Shown here: one piece after another, positions 27,275 to 36,560 of the stretch
Numbering within the stretch: position 1 is the stretch's first letter
Layout of the letters: every line of letters starts with the position of its first letter
Origin: Bacteroidales bacterium
Lineage (GTDB): Bacteria > Bacteroidota > Bacteroidia > Bacteroidales > Bacteroidaceae
Direction of reading: 5' to 3'
Length of the DNA: 54,653 bases
Assembly (NCBI GenBank): GCA_004555055.1
Contig: SFJN01000004.1
Location: 1-54,653 of the forward strand
The notes under the pieces: model-generated
What the model saw: the letters and a program-made list of their open reading frames with translations, nothing else
Database searches by the model: none
What the model was told of the DNA's origin: nothing
Position numbers and translations under genes: made by a program

Positions 27275-28537
27275 TCAATGTCGTTGACGACAGATGTAGA
27301 CAGCGTAGAGCATGACGGCAAAATAGCCGAGGAGCGGTACGACGAATGCGGTCGACATGTCAAGCACATCGGAGCACCATGCCATCAGGAATGTACCGAT
27401 GGCACCTCCGATGGGGGTCATCATCATGAACGATGAGGCACGTTTGGTGTCGATTGCCGAAAAGCCTTTTAGGCAGATGGCGAAAATGGTGGGGAACATG
27501 ATGGCCTCAAAAGCATAAATGGCCAGTAGGCAGACGATGCTCAAAATTGGCATGCCGCAGGCCCCTCCGATGTCCGTCATCACACCGGCACTGGCCACAA
27601 CCGTACCGAGGGCGCATCCCAGCAGATAGCGTTCTGCACGTACAATGCTCATGGCAAAACTTCCGAAAACGCGGGCAAGCATGAAGATGAGCAGACCGCC
27701 CATTGAGAGAATCTTTGCAGCATCGAGCTTGTCGTATCCGTGCACGTCGGTCATATAGTTGACAAAGAGGCTGTTGATGGCAATTTCCGAAATCTCATAA
27801 CAGAGAAGTGCCAGGATGCCGAGTACGAAAGCCCTGCGGCACCATACGCTGAACAGGTTCCCCGTTTGCGGCTCACCGGCATCGGAATCCGCATCGTCGT
27901 GAATTTCGGGAAGCTGTACGCGCAGGAACAGGAAGGCTACCACCACCACCATGGCTCCCATCAGGCAATAGGGCAGTGAGAGCGAAGGATTGTCTCCGAA
28001 AATCATAAAGCCTCCAATCATCGGACCGACGGTACAGCCCAGTCCGTTGAAACTTTGGCTCAAGTTCAGACGGCTTGCTGCCGACTCCTTGTCACCGAGC
28101 GAAGCGGAATAGGGGTTGGCGGCCGTTTCGAGAAACGCCAGTCCGCATCCCAGCACAAACAGTGCACCAAGGAAAATCCAAAAGGGGTTGATGTCGGTTC
28201 CCGGAAGCCATCGACCTTCTGCCAACATTTCGCCTGGGACAAAAGCGAAGGCGCCAATGGCAAAGAGCGAGAGTCCGAGCACTACGCCGCGGCGGTAGCC
28301 CCAGCGTGCAATCACCAGTCCGGCGGGAATGGCCATCAGACAGTAGGCGATATACACTGAAAACTGGACCAGGGACGATTCCGTACGGCTGATATCAAGA
28401 ACTTCCTGAAAGTGCTTGTTGAGGATGTCGAGGACAGAGCGTGCAAAGCCCCATAGGAAGAAGAGGCTTGTGATGAGGATAAAAGGCACCATGTAGCCTT
28501 TTCCTACAAGACGCGTTTTCGTGGAAGTGGTTTGCAT
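27275..28537 (-). CDS. FHS-family sugar:proton symporter (fucose/glucose/galactose permease-like)
   Basis: A 420-residue inner-membrane MFS transporter with about 12 transmembrane helices. The opening VPFILITSLFFLWGFARSVLDILNKHF (helix 1) and the FLETAANPY motif are typical of the FHS group, which holds FucP, GluP and NagP. The central cytoplasmic loop is acidic (DDADSDAGEP), and the start at 28537 is an ATG. No sugar-catabolic enzymes lie beside it, so the substrate cannot be inferred from context; the hexosaminidase at 79-2343 is distant. It lies between serS (convergent) and the M13 peptidase, with 57 nt to the latter. Confidence 0.9.
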   Translation of the reverse strand: MQTTSTKTRLVGKGYMVPFILITSLFFLWGFARSVLDILNKHFQEVLDISRTESSLVQFSVYIAYCLMAIPAGLVIARWGYRRGVVLGLSLFAIGAFAFVPGEMLAEGRWLPGTDINPFWIFLGALFVLGCGLAFLETAANPYSASLGDKESAASRLNLSQSFNGLGCTVGPMIGGFMIFGDNPSLSLPYCLMGAMVVVVAFLFLRVQLPEIHDDADSDAGEPQTGNLFSVWCRRAFVLGILALLCYEISEIAINSLFVNYMTDVHGYDKLDAAKILSMGGLLIFMLARVFGSFAMSIVRAERYLLGCALGTVVASAGVMTDIGGACGMPILSIVCLLAIYAFEAIMFPTIFAICLKGFSAIDTKRASSFMMMTPIGGAIGTFLMAWCSDVLDMSTAFVVPLLGYFAVMLYAVYICRQRH

Positions 28538-28594
28538 GGGTCTTCTTTCGGGAAAGAACGTTGAGGGTAGAAAGTAAGTTGCCGTATGGCCGGT

Positions 28595-30619
28595 TTACCA
28601 TACCACTACGCGGTCCTTGGGAGCCACATAGAGGGGAGCGCCCTTCTTGATGTTGAATGCCTTGTACCAGGCGTCAATGTGGGGCAGGGCACCGTTCACA
28701 CGCCAGCGTCCCAGGGAGTGGGGATCGGTCTTGGTCAGCTGGCGAATGCTTTCCTCACGGGCATTGTTTGCCCAAATGAGTCCGTAGCTGAGGAAGAAAC
28801 GCTGGTCGGGGGTGAAGCCGTCGGCAGTCTTCAGGGGATTGGTACGCATGGCGTTATGGAAAGCCTGGTGAGCCACCATCAGTCCGCCGTGGTCAGCAAG
28901 GTTTTCGCCAACGGTAAGTTCTCCGTTGCACTTCAGTCCGGGCAGAGCTTCAAGTTTGTCGAAGTACTTTATCATCTTAGCGGTACGCTCCTTGAAGCGT
29001 TCACTGTCCTCTGCAGTCCACCAGTTGTTCAGGTTTCCGTCCTTGTCGTACTTGCAGCCCTGATCGTCGAATCCGTGGGTCATTTCATGTCCGATGACCA
29101 CACCGATGGCACCATAGTTGGCTGCGTCGTCAGCCTCGGGGTTGAAGAAGGGCGGCTGCAGGATACCTGCGGGGAAACAGATTTCGTTGGTGGTAGGGTT
29201 GTAATAGGCATTGATGGTCTGGGGCGTCATCAGCCATTCGTCGCGGTCGACGGGTTTGTTGACGCGTTTGGCAATATGGTCGTTTGTGCGCCATCCTGCA
29301 GCAGCCATGATGTTTTCATAGTAGCTCTTGCTTTCATCAATGACGAGCGATGAGTAGTCTGTCCATTTGTCGGGATATCCGATTTTGACATAGAAAGTGG
29401 AGAGCTTTTCGTGGGCCTTCTGTTTGGTAGCATCGCTCATCCAGTCCTGGGCATCGATGCGTTCTCCCAGGGCAATGGCCAGTTGGTTCACCAGTTCCTT
29501 CATGCGGGTCTTGCTGCTCTCGGGGAAGTAGCGTTCCACATAAATTTTTCCTACGGCTTCGCCAAGGATTTGGTCAACCGTGCTCACGGCACGCTTCCAT
29601 CTGGGGCGGTCCTCCTGTGAGCCTTGAAGCGTCTTTCCGTAGAAGTTGAATGAGGCTTCGCGGAAATTGTCCGAGAGGTATCCGGCTGCATCGTCAATGA
29701 GTCGGAAGGCTACAAATGCCTTCAGGTCTTCGAGCGATGTCTCTTCATAAAGTTTCTCTAAGGCATGGATAGGTTCAATCTGGCCCACCACCACTTCGGT
29801 AAAGGCAGGGTATCCTTCGAAGATGAAATAGGTGCTCCAGTCGATGCCGGGAAATTCGTTGAGCAGGTCGGCGTACGACATCTTATGGTAGTTCGCCTCA
29901 GGGTTGCGGAGTTGCACGTTCGAGTAGTTGCTTTCGGCCTGGCGGGTTTCAAGTTTCAGAATGGCCTCGGCTTTTTTCTGAGCGGTTGCCTTTTCGTCGC
30001 CAGTCAGTTCGAAGAGGTTGGTCATGTATTCACTGTAGGCGGTACGGATTTGCTGCATGGCATCGTCCTTTTCCAGATAGAAACTGCGTTCGCCCAGTGT
30101 CAGCTGGGGCTGGAAAATCTGTACAATGTTCTGCTTGGCGTTTTTGTCGTCGGCACCGCAGTATGTGCTGATGAGTCCCGGCACGCCGTAATGGCTCAAT
30201 CTGCTCTGCAGCATGAAGAGCTCTTTCTTCGTCTTTGTTCCGTAGATTTCTTCAAGAAGCTTGCGGATGGGAGCGTAGCCCTCAGCGTTGAGGCGTGCGG
30301 AGTCCATAGCCAGACGGTAGAGTCCGCCTATCTTCTGTTCCAACGAACCCTCTGCTCCCTGTTGCTTGGAGAGTTCGAGGATGATGTCGCGCAGACGTTC
30401 CTGGTTTGTTTCGTTGAGTTTGTTGAAGTGTCCGTAGCGGCTGTGTTCGGCGCTGAGCGGGTTGGCGGCCATCCATCCGCCGCCGGAGTACTGGAAGAAG
30501 TCCGTACCGGGCTTTGCCTTCAGGTCCATATTGGCACGGTCGATACCGGTGCCCAGACCCTGGCCCATGCAAGTAGTGGTGAGCATGGCAAGTGTGGAAA
30601 GAATTAGTTTGAGGTTCAT
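28595..30619 (-). CDS. pepO: M13-family zinc metallopeptidase (neprilysin/PepO-like)
   Basis: A 674-residue exported endopeptidase for oligopeptides. The ATG at 30619 begins a signal peptide (MNLKLILSTLAMLTTTCMGQ); the ORF extends 53 codons further but that part is not protein-like. The catalytic motif VIGHEMTHGFDDQG supplies H511, E512 and H515, and ENLADHGG supplies the third ligand and the associated aspartate. NAYYNPTTNEICFPAGIL is the substrate-binding block. The C-terminus ends VVVW, the position of the family's C..W ending. It may be periplasmic or lipid-linked via C17, but a lipobox is not clear. Confidence 0.95.
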   Translation of the reverse strand: MNLKLILSTLAMLTTTCMGQGLGTGIDRANMDLKAKPGTDFFQYSGGGWMAANPLSAEHSRYGHFNKLNETNQERLRDIILELSKQQGAEGSLEQKIGGLYRLAMDSARLNAEGYAPIRKLLEEIYGTKTKKELFMLQSRLSHYGVPGLISTYCGADDKNAKQNIVQIFQPQLTLGERSFYLEKDDAMQQIRTAYSEYMTNLFELTGDEKATAQKKAEAILKLETRQAESNYSNVQLRNPEANYHKMSYADLLNEFPGIDWSTYFIFEGYPAFTEVVVGQIEPIHALEKLYEETSLEDLKAFVAFRLIDDAAGYLSDNFREASFNFYGKTLQGSQEDRPRWKRAVSTVDQILGEAVGKIYVERYFPESSKTRMKELVNQLAIALGERIDAQDWMSDATKQKAHEKLSTFYVKIGYPDKWTDYSSLVIDESKSYYENIMAAAGWRTNDHIAKRVNKPVDRDEWLMTPQTINAYYNPTTNEICFPAGILQPPFFNPEADDAANYGAIGVVIGHEMTHGFDDQGCKYDKDGNLNNWWTAEDSERFKERTAKMIKYFDKLEALPGLKCNGELTVGENLADHGGLMVAHQAFHNAMRTNPLKTADGFTPDQRFFLSYGLIWANNAREESIRQLTKTDPHSLGRWRVNGALPHIDAWYKAFNIKKGAPLYVAPKDRVVVW

Positions 30620-30741
30620 AATTATGGGTGATATGTTTGTAGTGAGTGCCGTGAAGATAAGATACCTGGCATCAAAGGCTGAAAGACATTGGACTTTCAG
30701 GAGGGTTCTCCGTTTGTTTGTTCGGAAATATGGTGAGGGGT

Positions 30742-32700
30742 TTATGGCTGTTCCATTGCTTCGACAGCTTCGCTCCATGCTTCTTCAGCCTCTTCAAGTT
30801 CTTTTTTCAGTGTGCCGTATTGGGTACACAATGCCGTGTCGGCGGCTCCCTCAGGAGTGGAAAGCTTGGCCTCGATGTCTGCAATGGCCTCCTCAAGGTC
30901 TTCGATGCGTTTCTCCGCATCCTTTACAGCCTGTTCCAGTTTGCGGCGCTGGCGTGCCAGTTCCTTCTGCTCGGCATAGGAGAGAGCTCCCTCCGAGGGT
31001 GCAGGTTTGTCTGCTGCAGGGCCGTGACCGTTTGCATGGCTTGATGGGGTAACCCGTGTCTGTTCCTGAAGAGTGTGCAGGGCATCGAGGGTGTCGATGT
31101 CCTTTTTCTGTAGAAAATCGTAGATGCCGCCAATGTGTTCGCGGACCTTCCCACCGCCGAATTCGTAGACTTTCGTCACCAGACCGTCCAGGAATTCGCG
31201 GTCATGGCTGACGATGATGACCGTGCCGTCAAAGGCAAGGATGGCTTCCTTCAGCACATCTTTCGTGCGCATGTCGAGGTGGTTGGTAGGCTCGTCGAGG
31301 ATAAGGAGGTTCATCGGCTCCAGCAGCAGGCGTATCATGGCCAGCCTGCTGCGTTCGCCACCTGAAAGCACCTTCACTTTTTTTTCAGAGGCTTCGCCAC
31401 CGAACATAAAAGCTCCGAGGATGTCTCTGATTTTTAGCCGTACATCGCCCCTGGCCACATAATCGATGGTGTCGAACACGGTGAGGTTTTCGTCGAGCAT
31501 CTGTGCCTGGTTTTGGGCGTAGTATCCTATTTCAACCCCGTGTCCTACGGTGAGTGAGCCGTCAAAGGGGATTTCGCCCATGATGCATTTTACAAGCGTA
31601 GATTTTCCTTCGCCGTTGCGTCCGACGAATGCCACCTTTTCGCCACGGCGGATGCGAAGGTTGACGTCGTTGAACACAAGGTGGTCTCCATATGTTTTTC
31701 CTACGCCTTCGCAGATGACGGGGAAGTCGCCGCTGCGTTGGCAGGGCGGGAATTTCAGGTGCAGGCTGGTATTGTCTACCTCATCGATTTCAATGGGCAC
31801 CATTTTCTCCAGTTGCTTGATTCGGCTCTGCACCTGCACGGCCTTGGTAGGCTTGTAGCGGAAGCGCTCAATGAAGTCGCGGATATCGGCCATTTCCTTC
31901 TGCTGGTTCTCGTAGGCCCGGAGTTGTGCTTCGCGGCGTTCGGCACGCAGACGTACATATTCATTATAGGGCACACGATAGTCTATAACCTTTCCGCACG
32001 AAATCTCCAGTGTGCGCTGGGTGACATTGTTGATGAACGCCCTGTCGTGCGAAACCAGGATAACGGCGGCACCGCTGCGTGCCAGGAACTGTTCGAGCCA
32101 ACGTATCGACTCAATGTCCAGGTGGTTGGTAGGTTCGTCGAGGAGCAGTACGTCGTGCCGTGCCAGCAGCAGCTTGGCCAGTTCTATACGCATGCGCCAT
32201 CCGCCGGAGAATTCGCGTGTGGGACGGTCGAAATCGCTGCGTTCGAAACCGAGACCTTGCAGCGTGCGCTCTATTTCGGCTCGATAGTTCTGCGCTCCCA
32301 TCAGTTCCAAACGCTCGCTTTCGCGTGTAAAGGCCTCCACAAGTTCCATATACGAAGCCGAATCGTAGTCCGTGCGTGTGGCCATTTCATCGTGCAGTGC
32401 TTCCACGTGTGCCTGCAGTTCATGGATGTGCCCGAAGGCCTTTTCCGTTTCTGCAAGGAGGGTTGTATCGTCCGACAGCACCATCACCTGCGGCAGATAG
32501 CCCACGCTGACGTCGCGCTGCATGGCCACCGTACCGGAACTCGGGCTTTGTTCGCCGGCAATAATCTTGAGCATCGTCGACTTTCCTGCACCGTTCTTTC
32601 CCACCAGGGCGATGCGGTCGCGCTTGTTTACCACAAAGCAAGCATCGCTGAAGAGGGGACGTGCAGAAAATTCGACGGATAGATGTTCGATGGATATCAT
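30742..32700 (-). CDS. ABC-F family ATPase (ribosome-associated)
   Basis: A 652-residue soluble protein with two ABC ATPase domains and no membrane segments, which places it in ABC-F; such proteins act on the ribosome. The first nucleotide site has GKNGAGKST and LLDEPTNHLDIES; the second has GRNGEGKST and LLILDEPTNHLDM. A charged linker follows the first domain (YNEYVRLRAERREAQLRAY). The C-terminal ~100 residues are a coiled-coil extension rich in Glu, Lys and Ala, as in YheS/Uup-type members. I choose the ATG at 32700 (MISIEHLSVEF); a 51-codon GTG-initiated upstream extension is not conserved-looking. A -7 box lies 204 nt upstream. Confidence 0.93.
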   Translation of the reverse strand: MISIEHLSVEFSARPLFSDACFVVNKRDRIALVGKNGAGKSTMLKIIAGEQSPSSGTVAMQRDVSVGYLPQVMVLSDDTTLLAETEKAFGHIHELQAHVEALHDEMATRTDYDSASYMELVEAFTRESERLELMGAQNYRAEIERTLQGLGFERSDFDRPTREFSGGWRMRIELAKLLLARHDVLLLDEPTNHLDIESIRWLEQFLARSGAAVILVSHDRAFINNVTQRTLEISCGKVIDYRVPYNEYVRLRAERREAQLRAYENQQKEMADIRDFIERFRYKPTKAVQVQSRIKQLEKMVPIEIDEVDNTSLHLKFPPCQRSGDFPVICEGVGKTYGDHLVFNDVNLRIRRGEKVAFVGRNGEGKSTLVKCIMGEIPFDGSLTVGHGVEIGYYAQNQAQMLDENLTVFDTIDYVARGDVRLKIRDILGAFMFGGEASEKKVKVLSGGERSRLAMIRLLLEPMNLLILDEPTNHLDMRTKDVLKEAILAFDGTVIIVSHDREFLDGLVTKVYEFGGGKVREHIGGIYDFLQKKDIDTLDALHTLQEQTRVTPSSHANGHGPAADKPAPSEGALSYAEQKELARQRRKLEQAVKDAEKRIEDLEEAIADIEAKLSTPEGAADTALCTQYGTLKKELEEAEEAWSEAVEAMEQP

Positions 32701-32903
32701 TTGCTTTTTTGAAGATTCGAAATTTTGATTTCGGACATACAGGGAACTTGCGTTATCGGATACCGGCATCTTGTAGTCGGTTTCCAGAGGGTGGGCGCCG
32801 TTCCCAGTCTTTATTTTACAGGGGCAGATGTCGTTGTGTTCCGGTGCCGCCACAGCTGTTTAAGGAATAAAGTGCCCTTCTTTTTGTCCGAATATTTTGC
32901 GCG

Positions 32904-32911
32904 CAAAGTTA
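32904..32911 (-). promoter_or_regulatory. -7 box upstream of the ABC-F gene
   Basis: TAACTTTG on the minus strand matches TAnnTTTG. It would give a leader of about 200 nt before the ABC-F start at 32700; no -33 box at the usual distance is obvious. Confidence 0.45.
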
Positions 32912-32989
32912 CAAAATCCTTTTCAGAGGCACGTACATGCGGGACAAAATGGCATAAAAATCAAAAAAAAGTGGCTGTAATGCCTTGAT

Positions 32990-33024
32990 TTTGTTGGCAA
33001 ATTGCAACATTTGTGTTAATTTTG
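32990..33024 (+). promoter_or_regulatory. Promoter of the M23/LysM gene
   Basis: TTTG at 32990-32993 and TAATTTTG at 33017-33024 with a 23-nt spacer. The -7 box ends 2 nt before an in-frame ATG at 33027, so the downstream ATG at 33060 is the likely translation start. Confidence 0.65.
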
Positions 33025-33059
33025 CCATGAATTTTTTAGCCAACCCCTCCTTTTTTGTT

Positions 33060-34067
33060 ATGCATTTCACCTATCGTTTTCCTTATATCCTCCAATTTCT
33101 GTTCGCTTTTGTCCTTGCTTTTGTCGTAGTTCCCGGCAGTGTCAGTGCCCAGGACCTCATTGCCCGTCAGGCTCCCGTTGACCGTCGTGTGCGAGCCATT
33201 GACAGTGTGGCCATCAGTCGTGTGCTCAACCGTCGCAAAGTGGTGGATTACGAATCGGACGAACTCTATACTTCGTGGAATACGGAAAGCGTACATTGTT
33301 ATGCCGACAGCCAGTTGCCGGAAAAATTCCGCATCGACCTTCGTGGCTTTGCCATGCCCACACCCAGCCGTGTCGTTACCTCGAACTTCGGTTATCGCCC
33401 TGCTTTCGGACGCAACCACAAGGGAATCGATGTCAAAGTCTATATCGGTGACACCATTGTCAGTGCGTTTGATGGCAAGGTGCGTGTAGTCAAGTATGAC
33501 AGAGGAGGCTATGGCAAGTATATTGTCGTACGTCATGGCAACGGTTTGGAAACCATCTATGGTCACCTTAGCAAACAATTGGTAAAGGTTGGCGATGTGG
33601 TACGTGCCGGAGAACCTATCGGATTGGGTGGAAATACAGGACTAAGTACCGGTTCGCACCTGCATTTCGAAACCCGTCTGCTTGGACAAGCCATCAATCC
33701 CGCCCTCCTTTTCGATTTTGCCAATCAGGATGTGACGTGCGATTTCTACGACTATTACAATCCGAACTATAATCCTCTGCGTCGTAAAGCAGAGTCGGCC
33801 CCTGCCCTTGCACAGCTTTCCGAGGGTAACGATGCCGGAGAGAGCGTAGGGCAGGCTGAGACCGAGCAGATGGAAAAGCCCCAGGAAACGGTAAGCGTCT
33901 CAAAGAAGTCGCAGGGACAGGGTAAAGGCAAAGTCTACAAAGTCCGGAAGGGCGACAGTCTGTATAGCATCTCGCAGCGCACGGGAGTCTCGGTGCGTGA
34001 CCTTTGCCGACGCAACAACATCAGCAAGCGTGCCAAGTTACAGCTTGGACAGATTCTGAAGTACTAA
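33060..34067 (+). CDS. M23 (LytM-type) peptidase with LysM domain
   Basis: A 335-residue exported peptidoglycan hydrolase or divisome-type LytM factor. The ATG at 33060 gives a signal peptide ending VSAQD; an earlier in-frame ATG at 33027 sits too close to the promoter box. The LytM domain covers about residues 100-230 with zinc ligands H120 and D124 (NHKGIDVK) and HLHFE (H200, H202), so all catalytic residues are kept. A Gln/Glu/Ser-rich linker leads to a C-terminal LysM (about 287-335, VRKGDSLYSISQRTGV) that should bind glycan chains. It probably acts on septal or sidewall peptidoglycan. Confidence 0.94.
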   Translation: MHFTYRFPYILQFLFAFVLAFVVVPGSVSAQDLIARQAPVDRRVRAIDSVAISRVLNRRKVVDYESDELYTSWNTESVHCYADSQLPEKFRIDLRGFAMPTPSRVVTSNFGYRPAFGRNHKGIDVKVYIGDTIVSAFDGKVRVVKYDRGGYGKYIVVRHGNGLETIYGHLSKQLVKVGDVVRAGEPIGLGGNTGLSTGSHLHFETRLLGQAINPALLFDFANQDVTCDFYDYYNPNYNPLRRKAESAPALAQLSEGNDAGESVGQAETEQMEKPQETVSVSKKSQGQGKGKVYKVRKGDSLYSISQRTGVSVRDLCRRNNISKRAKLQLGQILKY

Positions 34068-34120
34068 ATTCCCTATTGGCTGTTATAACCCGAAATTGTG
34101 TTCCGGGATTAAATCCATAA

Positions 34121-34136
34121 GACACGATAACGTGTC
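34121..34136. repeat. Small palindrome GACACG-ATAA-CGTGTC
   Basis: Six-base arms with a 4-nt centre, 54 nt after the M23 gene. The same arms with the centre ATGC occur at 50864-50879. It could be a protein-binding site or the tip of a 3' hairpin. Confidence 0.5.
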
Positions 34137-34150
34137 GTCAAACCTCCCTG

Positions 34151-34203
34151 ACGGGGTTCCACTTGTGATAGATATGTCACAGATGGAATCCCGTTTCTTT
34201 TTG
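34151..34203 (+). terminator. Intrinsic terminator of the M23 gene
   Basis: ACGGGGTTCCA pairs with TGGAATCCCGT (one G-U pair), with an inner GTGA/TCAC pairing, followed by TTTCTTTTT. Confidence 0.85.
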
Positions 34204-34291
34204 CATCGTACTGTTGCTTGTCATACGCACTCTCGTTGGCAATGTCTCTATCGCTGCCGATGGTTGGAACAAGCCCCCAATCCGGAAATCC

Positions 34292-34355
34292 AAAACATCG
34301 GACTTCTTTGATACAAACATCCGTACTTTTGCCCATAAACATCCGTACTTTTGCC
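34292..34355 (+). repeat. Palindromic intergenic element, copy 2 (right arm missing)
   Basis: AAAACATCGGACTTCTTTG followed by two ACATCCGTACTTTTGCC direct repeats, in the same orientation as copy 1, but the right terminal arm is absent. The left flank has CCGGAAA as in the other copies. Confidence 0.8.
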
Positions 34356-34619
34356 TTGAAAGTACGGCACTTTCTGCAATCCCATGCGGAGGTGTCCTGT
34401 GCCATAATCTGATACTTGCATCCAAGTATAGAGCATGCAATTGATAAATTGCCAAGGAAAAAGTGGAACAATGCCTTTTTCTTCGGTATATGCAATCTCC
34501 CGCGCCATGGGGCAGGTTTCGGAAAGCCATCCTGCAGACAATCTTCCGGTCGGATATGCATTTGAAGTTATGGGTTAAGAAAAACGCGTGAAATTTTACG
34601 AAAAAAATCCGTCTTGTTC

Positions 34620-34650
34620 TTGTACATTACGCGAGTTTGTCGTACCTTTG
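34620..34650 (+). promoter_or_regulatory. Promoter ~500 nt upstream of the DEAD-box helicase
   Basis: TTG at 34620-34622, a 20-nt spacer and TACCTTTG at 34643-34650. The predicted transcript would start near 34657, about 490 nt before the helicase start. Confidence 0.65.
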
Positions 34651-35148
34651 CCCATGTAAACAAGAGAGTTTATGTGATGCATGGACATTTCCGATGCCGC
34701 TTCTGGTGAAATCGGTTTTTGCCCAATGCATTTCAGGAATATGTATGCCGGATGAAGATGGCGGCCAATATGATGGGCCACAAAGTATGCCATACCTCAT
34801 ATTTGCAGCATTTCCATTATATGACATATATAGGCTGTGCTGGTCAGATTGGGATACTCATCAATTATTACCAACAACCGAGAATGCTTCCGTCCAATGG
34901 CGGGCCGGCGCTACGCTTTAAATGCAGCGTGGAAGACCGGATTACAAAGGGCGGCGGGCGCTCAAATCTTATTTTACTCGGAGTTGTCATCATCTTTTGC
35001 CAGTACAGCCTTTCTTATATCCTTTCGCCAATGTGCATCGGAATCTTCACGAAGCGTTTCCTGAGTATCGGGAGGGGCTTGTGCGTTGGCGGGATGATGT
35101 CCATGAAGAACCTTCCGCGTTTCTTTTGCGGGACAAAGCTGCCGAACG

Positions 35149-36504
35149 ATGTTTGTACTTACCCCCATGCAGGAGGAAACCGCACGCAGCATTGTCCGTA
35201 AGGACAGTGTGTTGCTGCTTTCCCCTACCGGTAGCGGAAAGACAATTGCCTTTCTGCTTCCCATTCTCGACATGCTGGAGCCCAGGCTTCCGCAACTTTC
35301 CCCCACGTCTGAGGCATCGCCTTTGGCGGTCGTTGTGGTGCCGAGCCGTGAGCTGGCATTGCAGATGACAGAGGTGCTGAAGGAACTTCTGGCAACGCGT
35401 GGAACCGAGGTGAAGGGTGCAGCCGTCTATGGCGGTAGACCGGCGATGGACGAGCACCGTATGCTCAAGGGTATGATGCCGCATATCGTATTTGCCACTC
35501 CGGGTCGCCTGCTCGACCATATCGGAAAGGGGAATATCTGCGTCGGACGTGTACAGGTCCTTGTGGTCGATGAGTATGACAAATGTCTGGAACTCGGCTT
35601 CCGCGACGAAATGGACAGCATCAGCGGGTGTTTTTCCCGTTGTCCGCAGGTGATACTTACTTCTGCCACCCGTTTTTCTCCAGACAATGTCGGGGAGTAT
35701 GCCGAAAGGTTAGAAGGTTATCCAAAACTGCTTGCAAAAAGGGACTTCAGGACCATCGACTATCTTGTAGAGGAAGTCGGATTGAAAACGCGTATTGCCA
35801 CCGTTGTGGTCCCATCGCCTGAGCGCGACAAACTGAATACCCTTGGGCAGCTGCTCACCACGCTCCGTGGAGCACAGTCCATTGTTTTTGTCGCTCATCG
35901 CGAGAGTGCGGAACGTATAGGAAACTTCCTGCGCGAAAAACGGTTTGATGCCGTAGTCTACCACGGCGGTATGGATCAGGAACGCCGCGAGCGTGCACTG
36001 GCTCGGTTCAGGGCCGGTGCCAGCAATGTCATGGTCAGTACAGACCTGGCAGCGCGCGGACTCGATATACCTACTGTAGGCGTGGTGGTCCATTATCATC
36101 TTCCCGCCGATGAGGCAGCCTACACCCATCGCTCCGGTCGCACTGCGCGTTGGGACGCGTCGGGAGAGAACTTCCTGATTGTGGGGCCCGATGAGCAGGT
36201 GCCGGCTTTCGTCACTGCCGATGAGACGAGGGACGTCTGCCAGACAAATATCAAACCAACGCATCCCGAGTGGGCACTTGTATACATCGGACGTGGAAAG
36301 AAGGAAAAACTTTCGCGTGGTGATGTAGCCGGTTTCTTCTGCAAGAAAGGTGGACTCAATGCACATCAACTCGGAAAAATAGCCCTTGCAGACCATGCTG
36401 CCTATGTGGCCGTGCAACGCACGGTTGTAAAGCAGTTGCTGCAACGCGTGGCAGGCGAGAAGATCAAGGGTATGAAAACCATCTTCGAGGAAGTCAGAAA
36501 ATAG
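35149..36504 (+). CDS. DEAD-box RNA helicase, DbpA-like
   Basis: A 451-residue ATP-dependent RNA helicase. The motifs appear in order: a Q-motif remnant at the extreme N-terminus (TPMQEET), SPTGSGKT (I), PSRELALQ (Ia), TPGRLLD (Ib), DEYD in place of DEAD (II), SAT (III), STDLAARGLD (V) and HRSGRTAR (VI). The last ~75 residues (YIGRGKKEKLSRGDVAGFF, then GKIALADHAAYVAV) match the DbpA RNA-binding domain that recognises 23S rRNA, so a role in large-subunit assembly is likely. The N-terminus is minimal: the frame is closed by a stop shortly upstream. The downstream genes lie close on the same strand. Confidence 0.9.
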   Translation: MFVLTPMQEETARSIVRKDSVLLLSPTGSGKTIAFLLPILDMLEPRLPQLSPTSEASPLAVVVVPSRELALQMTEVLKELLATRGTEVKGAAVYGGRPAMDEHRMLKGMMPHIVFATPGRLLDHIGKGNICVGRVQVLVVDEYDKCLELGFRDEMDSISGCFSRCPQVILTSATRFSPDNVGEYAERLEGYPKLLAKRDFRTIDYLVEEVGLKTRIATVVVPSPERDKLNTLGQLLTTLRGAQSIVFVAHRESAERIGNFLREKRFDAVVYHGGMDQERRERALARFRAGASNVMVSTDLAARGLDIPTVGVVVHYHLPADEAAYTHRSGRTARWDASGENFLIVGPDEQVPAFVTADETRDVCQTNIKPTHPEWALVYIGRGKKEKLSRGDVAGFFCKKGGLNAHQLGKIALADHAAYVAVQRTVVKQLLQRVAGEKIKGMKTIFEEVRK

Positions 36505-36560
36505 CAGGACAGACGATTCCACAGTACTGAAATTCCAGCATGAATCTTTAAGAATCTACC

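Larger units (their letters stand above)
34068..35148. other. 1.1-kb gene-poor region
   Basis: No gene here is well supported. The region holds a 6-bp-arm hairpin (34121-34136), an intrinsic terminator (34151-34203), palindromic element copy 2 (34292-34355) and a full promoter (34620-34650). Downstream of that promoter, three frames contain ORFs of 75-160 codons, but none has a recognisable family, and the protein-like segments change frame (for example around 34837-35064 and 35040-35140). This may be a long 5' leader of the helicase or the remains of a decayed gene. Confidence 0.55.

Noticed and set aside
32701..32853. N-terminal extension of the ABC-F protein by 51 residues from a GTG
   Set aside because: The extension has no ABC-F similarity, and the ATG at 32700 gives the normal family start.
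33027..33059. ATG at 33027 as the start of the M23 gene
   Set aside because: It lies 2 nt after the promoter -7 box, so it would probably not be transcribed; the ATG at 33060 gives a good signal peptide.
34637..35368. Overlapping ORFs of 75-160 codons before the helicase as genes
   Set aside because: None has a recognisable domain or signal, several contradict each other in frame, and the most protein-like parts switch frame; treated as leader or decayed sequence.
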